A stretch of DNA of 64,000 bases from Swaminathania salitolerans (GTDB lineage: Bacteria > Pseudomonadota > Alphaproteobacteria > Acetobacterales > Acetobacteraceae). Within the stretch, counting starts at the first letter, position 1; every line of letters begins with the position of its first letter. Of this stretch, positions 34,722 through 42,585 are shown piece by piece. Where the stretch lies: the NCBI RefSeq assembly GCF_025994315.1, contig NZ_BAQE01000002.1. One strand, given 5' to 3'. The notes under the pieces are model-generated. The model worked only from the letters and a program-made list of their open reading frames with translations. It made no database searches and was not told the DNA's origin. A program made the position numbers and the translations under genes.

Positions 34722-36323
34722 ATGTCCCTTCGTTTCCTGACGGCCCATTACGCGATTTCCCCCCAGATCAAGGCAGAGGATATGCCGGGGCTCGCCGAGC
34801 AGGGCTTCACCGGCATCGTCTGCGTACGCCCCGACGGGGAGGAGAACGACCAGCCCGATGTTGCCACGCTCGGCGTGGCCGCCGAAAAATCGGGGCTGGC
34901 ATTCGCCTATATTCCGGTCCGTTCCGGAACGACTCCGGATGCGCACAGCGTCTCGGTCATGCGCCGTACCCTTGCGGAGATGCTGGGGCCGGACCGGACC
35001 GGAAAAGTACTTGCCTATTGCCGTTCGGGGCGACGCGCTGCCGATCTGTTCGAGCTGGCCAATGCGCCGACGGAAGAGGCGCCCGCGTCGCCGCGTCGTT
35101 TCGACGTCGTCGTCGTCGGGGGCGGTGCGGGCGGTCTGGCTGCGGCGTCCAGCCTGTTGCGTCGTCGTCCCGATCTTCTGGTTGCGATCGTCGAACCCTC
35201 GACCGAGCATTACTACCAGCCCGGCTGGACGCTCGTCGGAGGGGGCGTGTTCGAGGCGCAGCAGACCAGACGCTCCGAAGTGGGCCTCATACCGCGCAAT
35301 GCGAACTGGATCCGTCAGGCTGTCACGGCGTTTCATCCCGATCGGAACCGGGTCGAGCTGGGCGATGGCAGCATGATCGAATACAGCGCCCTCGTGGTCG
35401 CGACCGGGCTCAAGCTCGACTGGGCAGCCATCCCCGGACTGGTGGAGACGCTCGGCAAGAACGGCGTTACCTCCAATTACCGGTACGATCTCGCGCCTTA
35501 TACCTGGGAGCTGGTGCAGCAATTGCGGGAGGGAACGGCCCTCTTCACCCAGCCGCCGATGCCGATCAAATGCGCCGGAGCGCCGCAAAAGGCGATGTAT
35601 CTGGCCTGCGACGCCTGGCGCCGCGCGGATGTACTGGACCGGATCGAGGTGGAGTTCGATGCTGCCGCACCGGCCCTGTTCGGCGTCGCCGCCTTCGTGC
35701 CTGCGCTGATGGAGTATGTGCGGGGATACGGTATCGATCTCCAGCTCAAATCGCGTCTCGTCTCGGTGGATGGCGAGCGCAGGATCGCGACCTTCGAGCG
35801 GACCACCGAGGCCGGGGTCGAGACGGTCGAACGTGCCTTCGACATGCTTCACGTCGTGCCGCCCCAGACCGCGCCCGATGTCATCCGGAACAGCCCGCTT
35901 GCGGGGCAGAGCGGATTTGTGGACGTTCATCCGGACACCATGAAGCACACCGCCTTTGCCAATGTTTTCGCAATCGGCGACGTTGCAGGCACGAGCAACG
36001 CGAAGACGGCCGCCGCCGCGCGCAAGCAGGCCCCGGTCGTGGCGGAGAATATCCTGTCGCAGCTTTCCGGCCGGATGCCGGATGCGGCCTATGACGGTTA
36101 TGGCGGATGTCCGCTGACCGTCGAGCGTGGCCGGATCGTTCTGGCCGAGTTCGGCTATGGGGGGAAATTGCTGCCGACCCTGCCGAAATGGCTGCTCGAC
36201 GGCGAAAAGCCGAGCCGACTGGCCTGGTTCCTGAAAGAGAAGATCATGCCACGTCTGTACTGGGACTTCATGCTGCGCGGGCGCGAACTCATGGTGAAGC
36301 CGGACCGGAAGGGACAGGGCTGA
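34722..36323 (+). CDS. sqr: DUF442/rhodanese-like domain fused to sulfide:quinone oxidoreductase
   Basis: This 533-residue fusion oxidises sulfide to a persulfide with electrons going to quinone at the inner membrane. Residues 1-115 are a DUF442 (TIGR01244-like) sulfur-transferase/phosphatase-like domain with Cys100 in the loop YCRSGRRA. From 127 onward it is an FAD-dependent SQR (VVGGGAGGLA at 131-140). The redox cysteines are Cys283 (PIKCAGAPQK) and Cys463 (GGCPLTVERG), a pattern of mitochondrial-type (type II) SQR. The C-terminal hydrophobic/basic helices (LAWFLKEKIMPRLYWDFML) probably bind the membrane. AGAGAAAGG lies before the ATG. It works with the adjacent persulfide dioxygenase, sulfite then leaving by the TauE/SafE protein. 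Confidence 0.93.
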   Translation: MSLRFLTAHYAISPQIKAEDMPGLAEQGFTGIVCVRPDGEENDQPDVATLGVAAEKSGLAFAYIPVRSGTTPDAHSVSVMRRTLAEMLGPDRTGKVLAYCRSGRRAADLFELANAPTEEAPASPRRFDVVVVGGGAGGLAAASSLLRRRPDLLVAIVEPSTEHYYQPGWTLVGGGVFEAQQTRRSEVGLIPRNANWIRQAVTAFHPDRNRVELGDGSMIEYSALVVATGLKLDWAAIPGLVETLGKNGVTSNYRYDLAPYTWELVQQLREGTALFTQPPMPIKCAGAPQKAMYLACDAWRRADVLDRIEVEFDAAAPALFGVAAFVPALMEYVRGYGIDLQLKSRLVSVDGERRIATFERTTEAGVETVERAFDMLHVVPPQTAPDVIRNSPLAGQSGFVDVHPDTMKHTAFANVFAIGDVAGTSNAKTAAAARKQAPVVAENILSQLSGRMPDAAYDGYGGCPLTVERGRIVLAEFGYGGKLLPTLPKWLLDGEKPSRLAWFLKEKIMPRLYWDFMLRGRELMVKPDRKGQG

Positions 36324-36333
36324 TCCAGCGGCC

Positions 36334-37119
36334 ATGATATCGGGCTCACTCGCCTGGTCGAGCGTCCTGCCTGCCCTCGGATCGGGTGGGCTGGTCGGAT
36401 TGACGCTCGGGCTGGTCGGTGGCGGCGGGTCCATACTCGCCGTCCCGCTTCTCGTTTATCTGGTCGGTGTGCGCAATCCGCATGTCGCGATCGGAACGAG
36501 CGCCTTCGCCGTCGCGATCAACGCTCTGGCCGGGCTCGTGAGCCATGCGCGCGAGCACACCGTCAAATGGCGCTGCGCGGGTTTCTTCGCGCCTGCCGGC
36601 ATGATCGGCGCCGCGCTCGGCGCGCAGGTCGGAAAGGCGGTGGACGGACAGAAGCTCCTGCTGTTCTTCGCCCTGCTCATGATCCTGGTCGGTATCAACA
36701 TGATCCGCGGGCGGCATGACGAGGGGATTGCAGGCGCCGCATGCAACCGGGACAATGTCTGGAAAGTCGGCCTTTTCGGTTTGTGCACCGGAGGGCTATC
36801 GGGATTTTTCGGGATCGGGGGCGGGTTTCTCATCGTTCCGGCCCTCATGGCCGCGACCCATATGCCGGTGCTGAACGCCGTGGGAACCTCGCTGGTCGCG
36901 GTCGCGGCATTCGGGGTCACGACCGCGATCAGCTATGCCGCTTCCGGCTTCGTGGACTGGTCCCTCGCCGGATGGTTCATCCTCGGGGGCGTGGCAGGCA
37001 GTCTTGCGGGCACGCGCCTGGCAGGCACGCTCTGCCGCGATTCCGGAGCCCGGCTCAAACTGATTTTCGCGGCTCTCATTTTCGTGGTTGCAGGCTATAT
37101 CGTTTTCCGAAGCATCTGA
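36334..37119 (+). CDS. TauE/SafE-family membrane protein (putative sulfite exporter)
   Basis: This 261-residue inner-membrane protein has about eight hydrophobic segments in two related halves (GLTLGLVGGGGSILAVPLLVYLVG and GLSGFFGIGGGFLIVPALM), the mark of the TauE/SafE family. It starts 10 bp after the SQR stop. In a sulfide-oxidation operon it most probably exports sulfite or another sulfur anion. Confidence 0.9.
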   Translation: MISGSLAWSSVLPALGSGGLVGLTLGLVGGGGSILAVPLLVYLVGVRNPHVAIGTSAFAVAINALAGLVSHAREHTVKWRCAGFFAPAGMIGAALGAQVGKAVDGQKLLLFFALLMILVGINMIRGRHDEGIAGAACNRDNVWKVGLFGLCTGGLSGFFGIGGGFLIVPALMAATHMPVLNAVGTSLVAVAAFGVTTAISYAASGFVDWSLAGWFILGGVAGSLAGTRLAGTLCRDSGARLKLIFAALIFVVAGYIVFRSI

Positions 37120-37132
37120 AAGCGAGATCCGA

Positions 37133-37594
37133 ATGAGTGCCTCCGAGCAGAAACTGACCGAATCCGATATCCTCTCCGCCGTGGAAGGGCTGGTATCCTC
37201 GGAGCGGGACCCGATCGCAAACATGGCCAATTGTGCGGCCGTGCTGTTCGAGGCGCTCGAGCGGATCAACTGGGCAGGGTTCTACCTCCTGCGCGAAGGC
37301 GAGCTCGTTCTCGGGCCGTTTCAGGGGCGGGTCGCATGCACGCGCATTCCCCTGGGGCGCGGGGTCTGCGGTACGGCGGCGGCAGAACGCAGGACGATAC
37401 GGGTGGACGACGTTCATGCCTTTCCGGGTCATATCGCCTGCGATTCCGCCTCGGCTTCGGAAATCGTCCTGCCCCTCATGCGTGACGGTGCGCTGATCGG
37501 CGTTCTCGATATCGACAGCCCCGTGCCCGCACGTTTCGGCGCGGCGGAGGAAGCGCTGCTCGAAGCGGTCGCCGCGCTCCTCATGCGCGGCTGA
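37133..37594 (+). CDS. msrC: Free methionine-(R)-sulfoxide reductase (GAF fold)
   Basis: This 153-residue GAF-domain enzyme repairs free Met-R-O in the cytoplasm. The three family cysteines are present as Cys69 (ACTRIPLG), Cys79 (GVCGTAAAE) and Cys103 (HIACDSASASEIVLPL). The INWAGFYLL strand is typical. The ATG at 37133 is preferred to an upstream in-frame start, and it follows the exporter by 13 bp, so it probably shares the sulfur operon transcript. Confidence 0.92.
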   Translation: MSASEQKLTESDILSAVEGLVSSERDPIANMANCAAVLFEALERINWAGFYLLREGELVLGPFQGRVACTRIPLGRGVCGTAAAERRTIRVDDVHAFPGHIACDSASASEIVLPLMRDGALIGVLDIDSPVPARFGAAEEALLEAVAALLMRG

Positions 37595-37624
37595 GCCGAT
37601 TGGGCGACCCGCCGGAGCGCGGGT

Positions 37625-38758
37625 TCAGTTCGCGCCGGGGATCGTCTTTTCGTAACGGGGCCAGTGCGTGGCGAGGGCCCTGACGACCACGCTCCCGACC
37701 TGATAGGCGGCATTGACCGAGGGAATGAAGGCCGAATAGCCCTTTTCGCTGGACTCCGCGGCCAGGAAACCGGCTGCGGTCTCGCCGGGCGCCTGCATGT
37801 CGAAATTGCTCGTGCTGCGAAGCACGACCGCGCGCTCCGGATCGACCCGGCCAGCCTTTGCCTGAAGGGCGAGGGCCTGGCAGAAGGCGATATCCTCCTC
37901 GGCAGTCGTGGCCAGGACTCCCTTGTTGTCGGTCCAGTAGCGCACCCAGCGTTCGGCCCAGCGATTCATCCGCTTGCCCACCCAGAATGTCTCTCCCGAA
38001 ATCGTGTCGCCGATCCCGACCGAAGGCGGCTTCAGCGCGGCCGGATAGCCGCGATAGCGGGCGCGGATGGTCTTCATGCCCTCGCTGTCGGGCAGGGTGA
38101 GGCCGCGCGTCAGCTCATAGGCCCAGCGCGTCAGGCCCGGGTTGAGGGTATAGACCATGTCGCCCGACAGGGAATGCAGAGGCGGTCGGGGCGTTTCGTC
38201 GGGACGGCTCCCCTGGACGGGGGTAAAACCGTCAGGCCAGTTTGCCGGGATCTCGCGCGGGTCGATCAGATGGGCCAGACCCCCGTTGATCACTCTCGGC
38301 GCCCATACGGCGCTGCCGATGGTCCCGAAGCCGGGATCCACGCCCGCAATTCCGGCAAGGACGAAATAGCTCTTTCGCAGATCGAAGCGTGGATCGAGAA
38401 TCAGCGCGGTCATCGCCGAGGCCATATGCTCGGGGCCTTCGCCTGTGGCGATTCCGAGAACCTGCAATTCGGGGTTGTAATACATGACCCCATGATCGGT
38501 TCCCGGGGCGGCAATCTGGCGGGAGAGCGGGAATTTCTCGATCCAGTTCTGGAATTCGCCGGGTGTATCTCCCGTATCCTTGCCGATCTCGAAGGTGGTG
38601 ACGACAACGACGCGCACGGGCAGATGCGCGGATGCCGTTTCCGCAGACAGGGCGGAAGGCGCGGCTGCGGGTGCATCTGCGGGTGCGGCCCGGGCCGGGG
38701 AGGGCGAGAGGAGGCCCGCAAGAGAGAGGGCGGAGAGGGAGAGAAGGATTTTTTTCAC
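37625..38758 (-). CDS. Exported purine nucleoside permease family protein (NUP)
   Basis: This protein of about 377 residues belongs to the NUP family, related to the yeast/Candida nucleoside permease. A canonical signal peptide (KKILLSLSALSLAGLLSPSPARA) directs it to the periplasm. Conserved stretches are VVVVTTFEIGKDTGDTPGEF, GEGPEHMASAMTALILD and LAGIAGVDPGFGTIGSAVWA, which resemble purine nucleoside phosphorylase folds. It may bind or process nucleosides rather than act as a membrane carrier, since no TM bundle is visible. The GTG at 38758 has AAGG upstream; another GTG at 38773 overlaps the adenosine deaminase stop (GTGA). Second gene after adenosine deaminase. Confidence 0.85.
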   Translation of the reverse strand: MKKILLSLSALSLAGLLSPSPARAAPADAPAAAPSALSAETASAHLPVRVVVVTTFEIGKDTGDTPGEFQNWIEKFPLSRQIAAPGTDHGVMYYNPELQVLGIATGEGPEHMASAMTALILDPRFDLRKSYFVLAGIAGVDPGFGTIGSAVWAPRVINGGLAHLIDPREIPANWPDGFTPVQGSRPDETPRPPLHSLSGDMVYTLNPGLTRWAYELTRGLTLPDSEGMKTIRARYRGYPAALKPPSVGIGDTISGETFWVGKRMNRWAERWVRYWTDNKGVLATTAEEDIAFCQALALQAKAGRVDPERAVVLRSTSNFDMQAPGETAAGFLAAESSEKGYSAFIPSVNAAYQVGSVVVRALATHWPRYEKTIPGAN

Positions 38759-38769
38759 GGTTCGGGCCT

Positions 38770-40281
38770 TCACTGGAAAAGGGGCTCGTGACTGACCATG
38801 GCTTCGAAAGCGGCAAGATTTCTCTCGAGCTGGAACTGGAGACGGGCCTTTTCGCTTTTTCGCAAAAAGTTTGCACAGGCGAAACTCTGTGGGGCGCGAC
38901 ATAATGTGATCACGTGATCTCCGTCCCACAGGCTGGTGCCCGGAATGAAGGCATAGGTCAGGCTGTTGCGCGAGATCGCCTTGAGGTCGGCATAGCCGAG
39001 CCGTGCCGTGGCGATCGCCCGGCGATATTCCTGCGTCAGATTGCTGCGCGACACGCCCTGATCGTCCGTCGAGAGCGTGACCGGAACATGCGCGCGCCGA
39101 TAGACGGAGAGCGGATGGCTCTTGCCGCTGACCCCGAGGATCTGGTCGTTGCTGGTCAGGTTGACCTCGACCGCAATGCGGCGTTGCGCCATCTCGTGCA
39201 GGAGGCCGGGCGCGTCGTGTTCCCAGAGTATGTCCACCCCGTGGCCGATGCGGCTGGCTCCCGCAATTTCCACCGCTTGCCGGATGTGATTGTCCAGACC
39301 GTTGGCGGGCACCAGTGACGGCGTCAGCTCCCCCGCATGAAGGCTGAGCTTCACGTCCGGGTGACGGGCATTCTGGGCTGCGAAGATCTGCATATGCTGT
39401 GCGTAATCCTTCATCGCCACCGGATTGTCTTCCGGTGCGACGAAGTTCACGCCGACAAATCGCGGGTCCTCATGCACCAGCTGATAAGCGGTATCGAGCT
39501 GCGCGAAGACCTGTGCGGGGGACATCGTCCGAATGGCCTGGAACAGATAACGCACCGTGACGCTGCATCCCGGATGTGCCTGGGGCGTATCGCAGTGAAG
39601 GATGTCCTGTGCGTCATGCTCCATCGTATCGGTCTCCTGACGGGCGAGGGAGACGAGATGCGCGCGATCCGTATCGAGGGCGCGATGGGCGGCATCGTAA
39701 TCCGTGCCCGGAAGGGGATGCGCTTCGCCTGCCCTGGCCATGGCACCGAGCGCGGGCGAGATCATGAGCTCGAGATAGACGATATGATCGGCCGCAGCCT
39801 GATCGCGTGCCTGGGCGAGCATCTCGCCCTGATGGGTGGCCAGAACCGGTGCGAAGCGCCCGAATGTCGAGAAAAAGTGATCGTGACCGGAACGGTCCAG
39901 CGGTGTCGGCACGAAGTCGTGCATGGACAGGGAATCGATCATGACCTGTCTCGCCTCGTCATGCGCGGCCAGTTGCGTCGCAGGAAGATCGCCGGGCGTC
40001 GCCACGCGGCACTTGCCGGGCAGGATGCGCCCCTGGGGAAGGGAGACGCACAGACCGTCTTCTCCAGCCCAGCGCAGATAGTCTTCGGCCGGGATCGCAC
40101 CGGCCAGATGGTTGTGAAGATCCCCGCCCTTGGGAAAGGCGCGCAGGAAGAGCGTCAGACGGGCGGGATCGTTGCGCAGACGGTCGAAGACATGCGCGGT
40201 CGTCTGACTGTCGGGCGTTTCCGCCCGGGCGGGAACGATAGACAGGGCGAAACCCGTCAGGATAAGGATACGGAAAAACAT
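38770..40281 (-). CDS. Exported adenosine deaminase
   Basis: This 503-residue zinc deaminase converts adenosine to inosine. It has GDLHNHLAGAI (His56, His58), KLSLHAGE, IGHGVDI and STDDQGVSRSNLTQEY with the metal-binding aspartate. Unusually for bacteria it begins with a signal peptide (FFRILILTGFALSIVPARA), so the reaction takes place in the periplasm or outside, as in eukaryotic ADGF proteins. It also has six or more cysteines consistent with disulfides. The ATG at 40281 gives the signal peptide at the N terminus. It overlaps or abuts the NUP gene, so the pair is a small nucleoside-scavenging operon. Confidence 0.9.
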   Translation of the reverse strand: MFFRILILTGFALSIVPARAETPDSQTTAHVFDRLRNDPARLTLFLRAFPKGGDLHNHLAGAIPAEDYLRWAGEDGLCVSLPQGRILPGKCRVATPGDLPATQLAAHDEARQVMIDSLSMHDFVPTPLDRSGHDHFFSTFGRFAPVLATHQGEMLAQARDQAAADHIVYLELMISPALGAMARAGEAHPLPGTDYDAAHRALDTDRAHLVSLARQETDTMEHDAQDILHCDTPQAHPGCSVTVRYLFQAIRTMSPAQVFAQLDTAYQLVHEDPRFVGVNFVAPEDNPVAMKDYAQHMQIFAAQNARHPDVKLSLHAGELTPSLVPANGLDNHIRQAVEIAGASRIGHGVDILWEHDAPGLLHEMAQRRIAVEVNLTSNDQILGVSGKSHPLSVYRRAHVPVTLSTDDQGVSRSNLTQEYRRAIATARLGYADLKAISRNSLTYAFIPGTSLWDGDHVITLCRAPQSFACANFLRKSEKARLQFQLERNLAAFEAMVSHEPLFQ

Positions 40282-40422
40282 GGTCCGGAACGTGACGAAG
40301 CCACAGGCATTTGGCAAGCGTTCCGTTATGGAAACAAGATGACCGGTCCTGCGGTGCAAGCGGCCCATCGAGGCGGGCTGGTCGGACGATCAGGTGCTGT
40401 CATGCTGTCATGAATGAAGGCC

Positions 40423-40445
40423 GTGCGATGCATCGCGGCCTGGGT
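40423..40445. repeat. Inverted repeat downstream of HU
   Basis: GGCC arms flank the palindrome GCGATGCATCGC, an imperfect stem in the 258-bp gap between the adenosine deaminase start and the HU stop. A 9-bp direct repeat (TGCTGTCAT, twice) lies just before it. No gene is visible in this gap. Confidence 0.4.
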
Positions 40446-40539
40446 CTGTCGTCTCTTCAGGGAAAACGAGCAGACCCGGGAGAGACGCCGTCCCGATGGC
40501 CCGGATCGTCACCGGGCGGGAGGGCGTCCGTCCAGCGGC

Positions 40540-40818
40540 TTACTTGCCTGCGAGCGCGTCCTTGACGTTCTTCGCGGCCGAGTAGCTCAGCTTCTTGGAA
40601 GCGGCGATCTCGATCGTTTCACCGGTCTTCGGGTTGCGGCCCTGACGCGCCGCGGTCGAACGGACCTGGAACTTGCCGAAGCCCGGGATGGAAACCTCGT
40701 CGCCCTTGGTGGCGGCTTCGATGATGCTCGCCCACACGGTGTCGAGGGCGGTTTTGGCGTCGGCCTTGGTGCCGCCGGTTGCGGCAGCGATGCGGTCGAT
40801 CAGATCAGTGGATTTCAT
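40540..40818 (-). CDS. hup: DNA-binding protein HU
   Basis: This 92-residue histone-like protein bends DNA as a dimer. It has the MKSTDLIDRIAA helix, IPGFGKFQVRSTAARQGRNPKTGETI with the conserved arm, and AASKKLSYSAAKNVKDAL. The ATG at 40818 is chosen; the upstream extension of the open frame is not HU-like. It is divergent from xdhA. Confidence 0.96.
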   Translation of the reverse strand: MKSTDLIDRIAAATGGTKADAKTALDTVWASIIEAATKGDEVSIPGFGKFQVRSTAARQGRNPKTGETIEIAASKKLSYSAAKNVKDALAGK

Positions 40819-40871
40819 TGTGATCCTCTTGCGTTGGGAATGGCCGTGGAGCCATAGGCGCAGTTCGAAGG

Positions 40872-40910
40872 GAGAACAAGGCTGGAAATGCAATATTCCC
40901 GATTGTTCTC
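40872..40910. promoter_or_regulatory. Inverted repeat in the hup-xdhA divergent promoter
   Basis: GAGAACAA (40872-40879) and TTGTTCTC (40903-40910) are perfect 8-bp arms 23 bp apart in the 186-bp divergent gap. This is a plausible operator for xdh or hup; no regulator gene is adjacent. Confidence 0.45.
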
Positions 40911-41004
40911 AGCCGACGAATCCCACAATCATACAAGAGTTTTGCGAATTGGCGAAGGGGCAGACCCCGCTCATTCTGCCAGTCCTGATTTTCGGGGGGT
41001 CTTC

Positions 41005-42585
41005 ATGCGTCACGCGATCCGGTTCTATCTCGGGGATACGCTTCATACGGTCGCGGGCGAAGCGTGCTCGATGACCCTGCTCGACTGGCTGCGGCATCAG
41101 GGTCGCACCGGAACCAAGGAGGGATGCAACGAGGGCGATTGCGGTGCGTGTACCGTAATCGTCATCCGGCTTCGGCGCGGGCGTCTGGCTGTGCGGGCGG
41201 TCAATGCCTGTATCCAGCTGGTCGCCATGCTCGACGGGGCCTGTGTGATGACCGTCGAGGATGTCGGCGGGCCCGACGCGCTCCATCCTGTCCAGAAGGC
41301 GATGGTCGCCGCCAGCGGCTCGCAATGCGGGTTCTGCACGCCCGGTTTCGTGATGTCCATGATCGCCTATCGCTGCATGGACGGAGCCCCGGATGACGAT
41401 GCGTCGATCGACGCCGCACTCGCGGGCAATCTGTGCCGCTGCACGGGTTATGCCCCGATCGTCCGTGCGATGAAGCAGGCGCTCTCCATACCCGGTGCCC
41501 CCGGAGGGGTTTCCGGTGGCGCCCCCGGTAACGCCCCCGGTAGCACCCCCGGTAGCACTGCCGGCGACGAAGACGGGGCGGGGGCAGCCTTCGAGGCGCG
41601 TATCGCCGCCTTGCAGCCGCGTCTTCTCGCACTCGCTGCCTCTGACGATGTCGAGATCGATACGGGAACCTCCAGTCTCTTCATACCGGCTCATGCGGAG
41701 TCGCTCGCCGCGCGGCTCGTCGCTCATCCCGGGACCGTGATGGTTGCCGGGGCGACGGATGTGGGTCTGTGGATCACCAAGGGGATGCGCGCGCTGCCCC
41801 GTCTCGCCTTCATCGCACAATGCCCCGATCTCCTGCGTCTGGAGGAGACCCGATCCGGGCTTCATGTCGGGGCGGCGGTGACGTATGAGGAGGTCGCGGC
41901 TCCATTCGGACGCATGCTCCCGTCTTTCGGCGCCCTGATCGCCCGGATCGGTTCGACGCCTATCCGCAACAGTGCCACTCTATGCGGCAACATTGCCAAT
42001 GGCTCGCCCATTGGAGACGGGCCGCCCGCCCTGATCGCAGCGGATGCGGTGCTCCATCTGCGCCATGGCGACGCGCGGCGCGATCTCCCGCTGGACGCCT
42101 ATTTTCTTGCCTACGGAAAGCAGGATCTCGCGGCTGGGGAATTCGTCGAAGGGGTCACCATTCCGCGTCCCGCTCCGGATACGTTCTATCGCGTCTACAA
42201 GGTCTCCAAGCGTTTCGATCAGGATATTTCCGCCGTTTGCGGGGCCTTCGCGCTTCGTCGCGACGCGGAGGGACGTATCGTGCATATCCGGATCGCGTTC
42301 GGCGGCATGGCGGCGACACCGTGCCGGGCGCGCGAGACCGAGGCGTTTCTGCTGGGCCGGGTCTGGAACGAGGAGACGCTTGCGAAATCCCGTGACATCC
42401 TGACGCGGGATTTCACACCGCTCAGCGACATGCGGGCGAGCGCGTGGTATCGCATGCGTGTCGCGGGCAATCTGCTCATACGCTTCTTCGAGGAGAGCCG
42501 GGAGGCGGCGGACGATCCGGACAATCCAAATGTCCCGGGGGCTCCGAACGTGCTGGAGAAGTCACGGGGGCTGAGCCATGTCTGA
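41005..42585 (+). CDS. xdhA: Xanthine dehydrogenase, Fe-S/FAD subunit
   Basis: This 526-residue subunit passes electrons from the molybdenum centre to NAD. The N-terminal [2Fe-2S] domain has GCNEGDCGACTV, and the second cluster domain has CGFCTPGF and GNLCRCTGY. A GxPG-repeat linker (about 164-187) leads to the FAD domain (VMVAGATDVGLW; ATLCGNIANGSPIGDGPP) and the C-terminal CO-dehydrogenase-like flavin domain (YKVSKRFDQDISAV). The ATG at 41005 fits the family; the upstream open extension is not conserved sequence. It overlaps xdhB by 8 bp. Confidence 0.95.
   Translation: MRHAIRFYLGDTLHTVAGEACSMTLLDWLRHQGRTGTKEGCNEGDCGACTVIVIRLRRGRLAVRAVNACIQLVAMLDGACVMTVEDVGGPDALHPVQKAMVAASGSQCGFCTPGFVMSMIAYRCMDGAPDDDASIDAALAGNLCRCTGYAPIVRAMKQALSIPGAPGGVSGGAPGNAPGSTPGSTAGDEDGAGAAFEARIAALQPRLLALAASDDVEIDTGTSSLFIPAHAESLAARLVAHPGTVMVAGATDVGLWITKGMRALPRLAFIAQCPDLLRLEETRSGLHVGAAVTYEEVAAPFGRMLPSFGALIARIGSTPIRNSATLCGNIANGSPIGDGPPALIAADAVLHLRHGDARRDLPLDAYFLAYGKQDLAAGEFVEGVTIPRPAPDTFYRVYKVSKRFDQDISAVCGAFALRRDAEGRIVHIRIAFGGMAATPCRARETEAFLLGRVWNEETLAKSRDILTRDFTPLSDMRASAWYRMRVAGNLLIRFFEESREAADDPDNPNVPGAPNVLEKSRGLSHV
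41494..41565 (+). repeat. 12-bp tandem repeat, 6 copies (GxPG linker in xdhA)
   Basis: Six 12-bp units encode GAPG, GVSG, GAPG, NAPG, STPG and STAG between the Fe-S and FAD domains. The linker is longer and more collagen-like than in typical XdhA. Confidence 0.88.
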
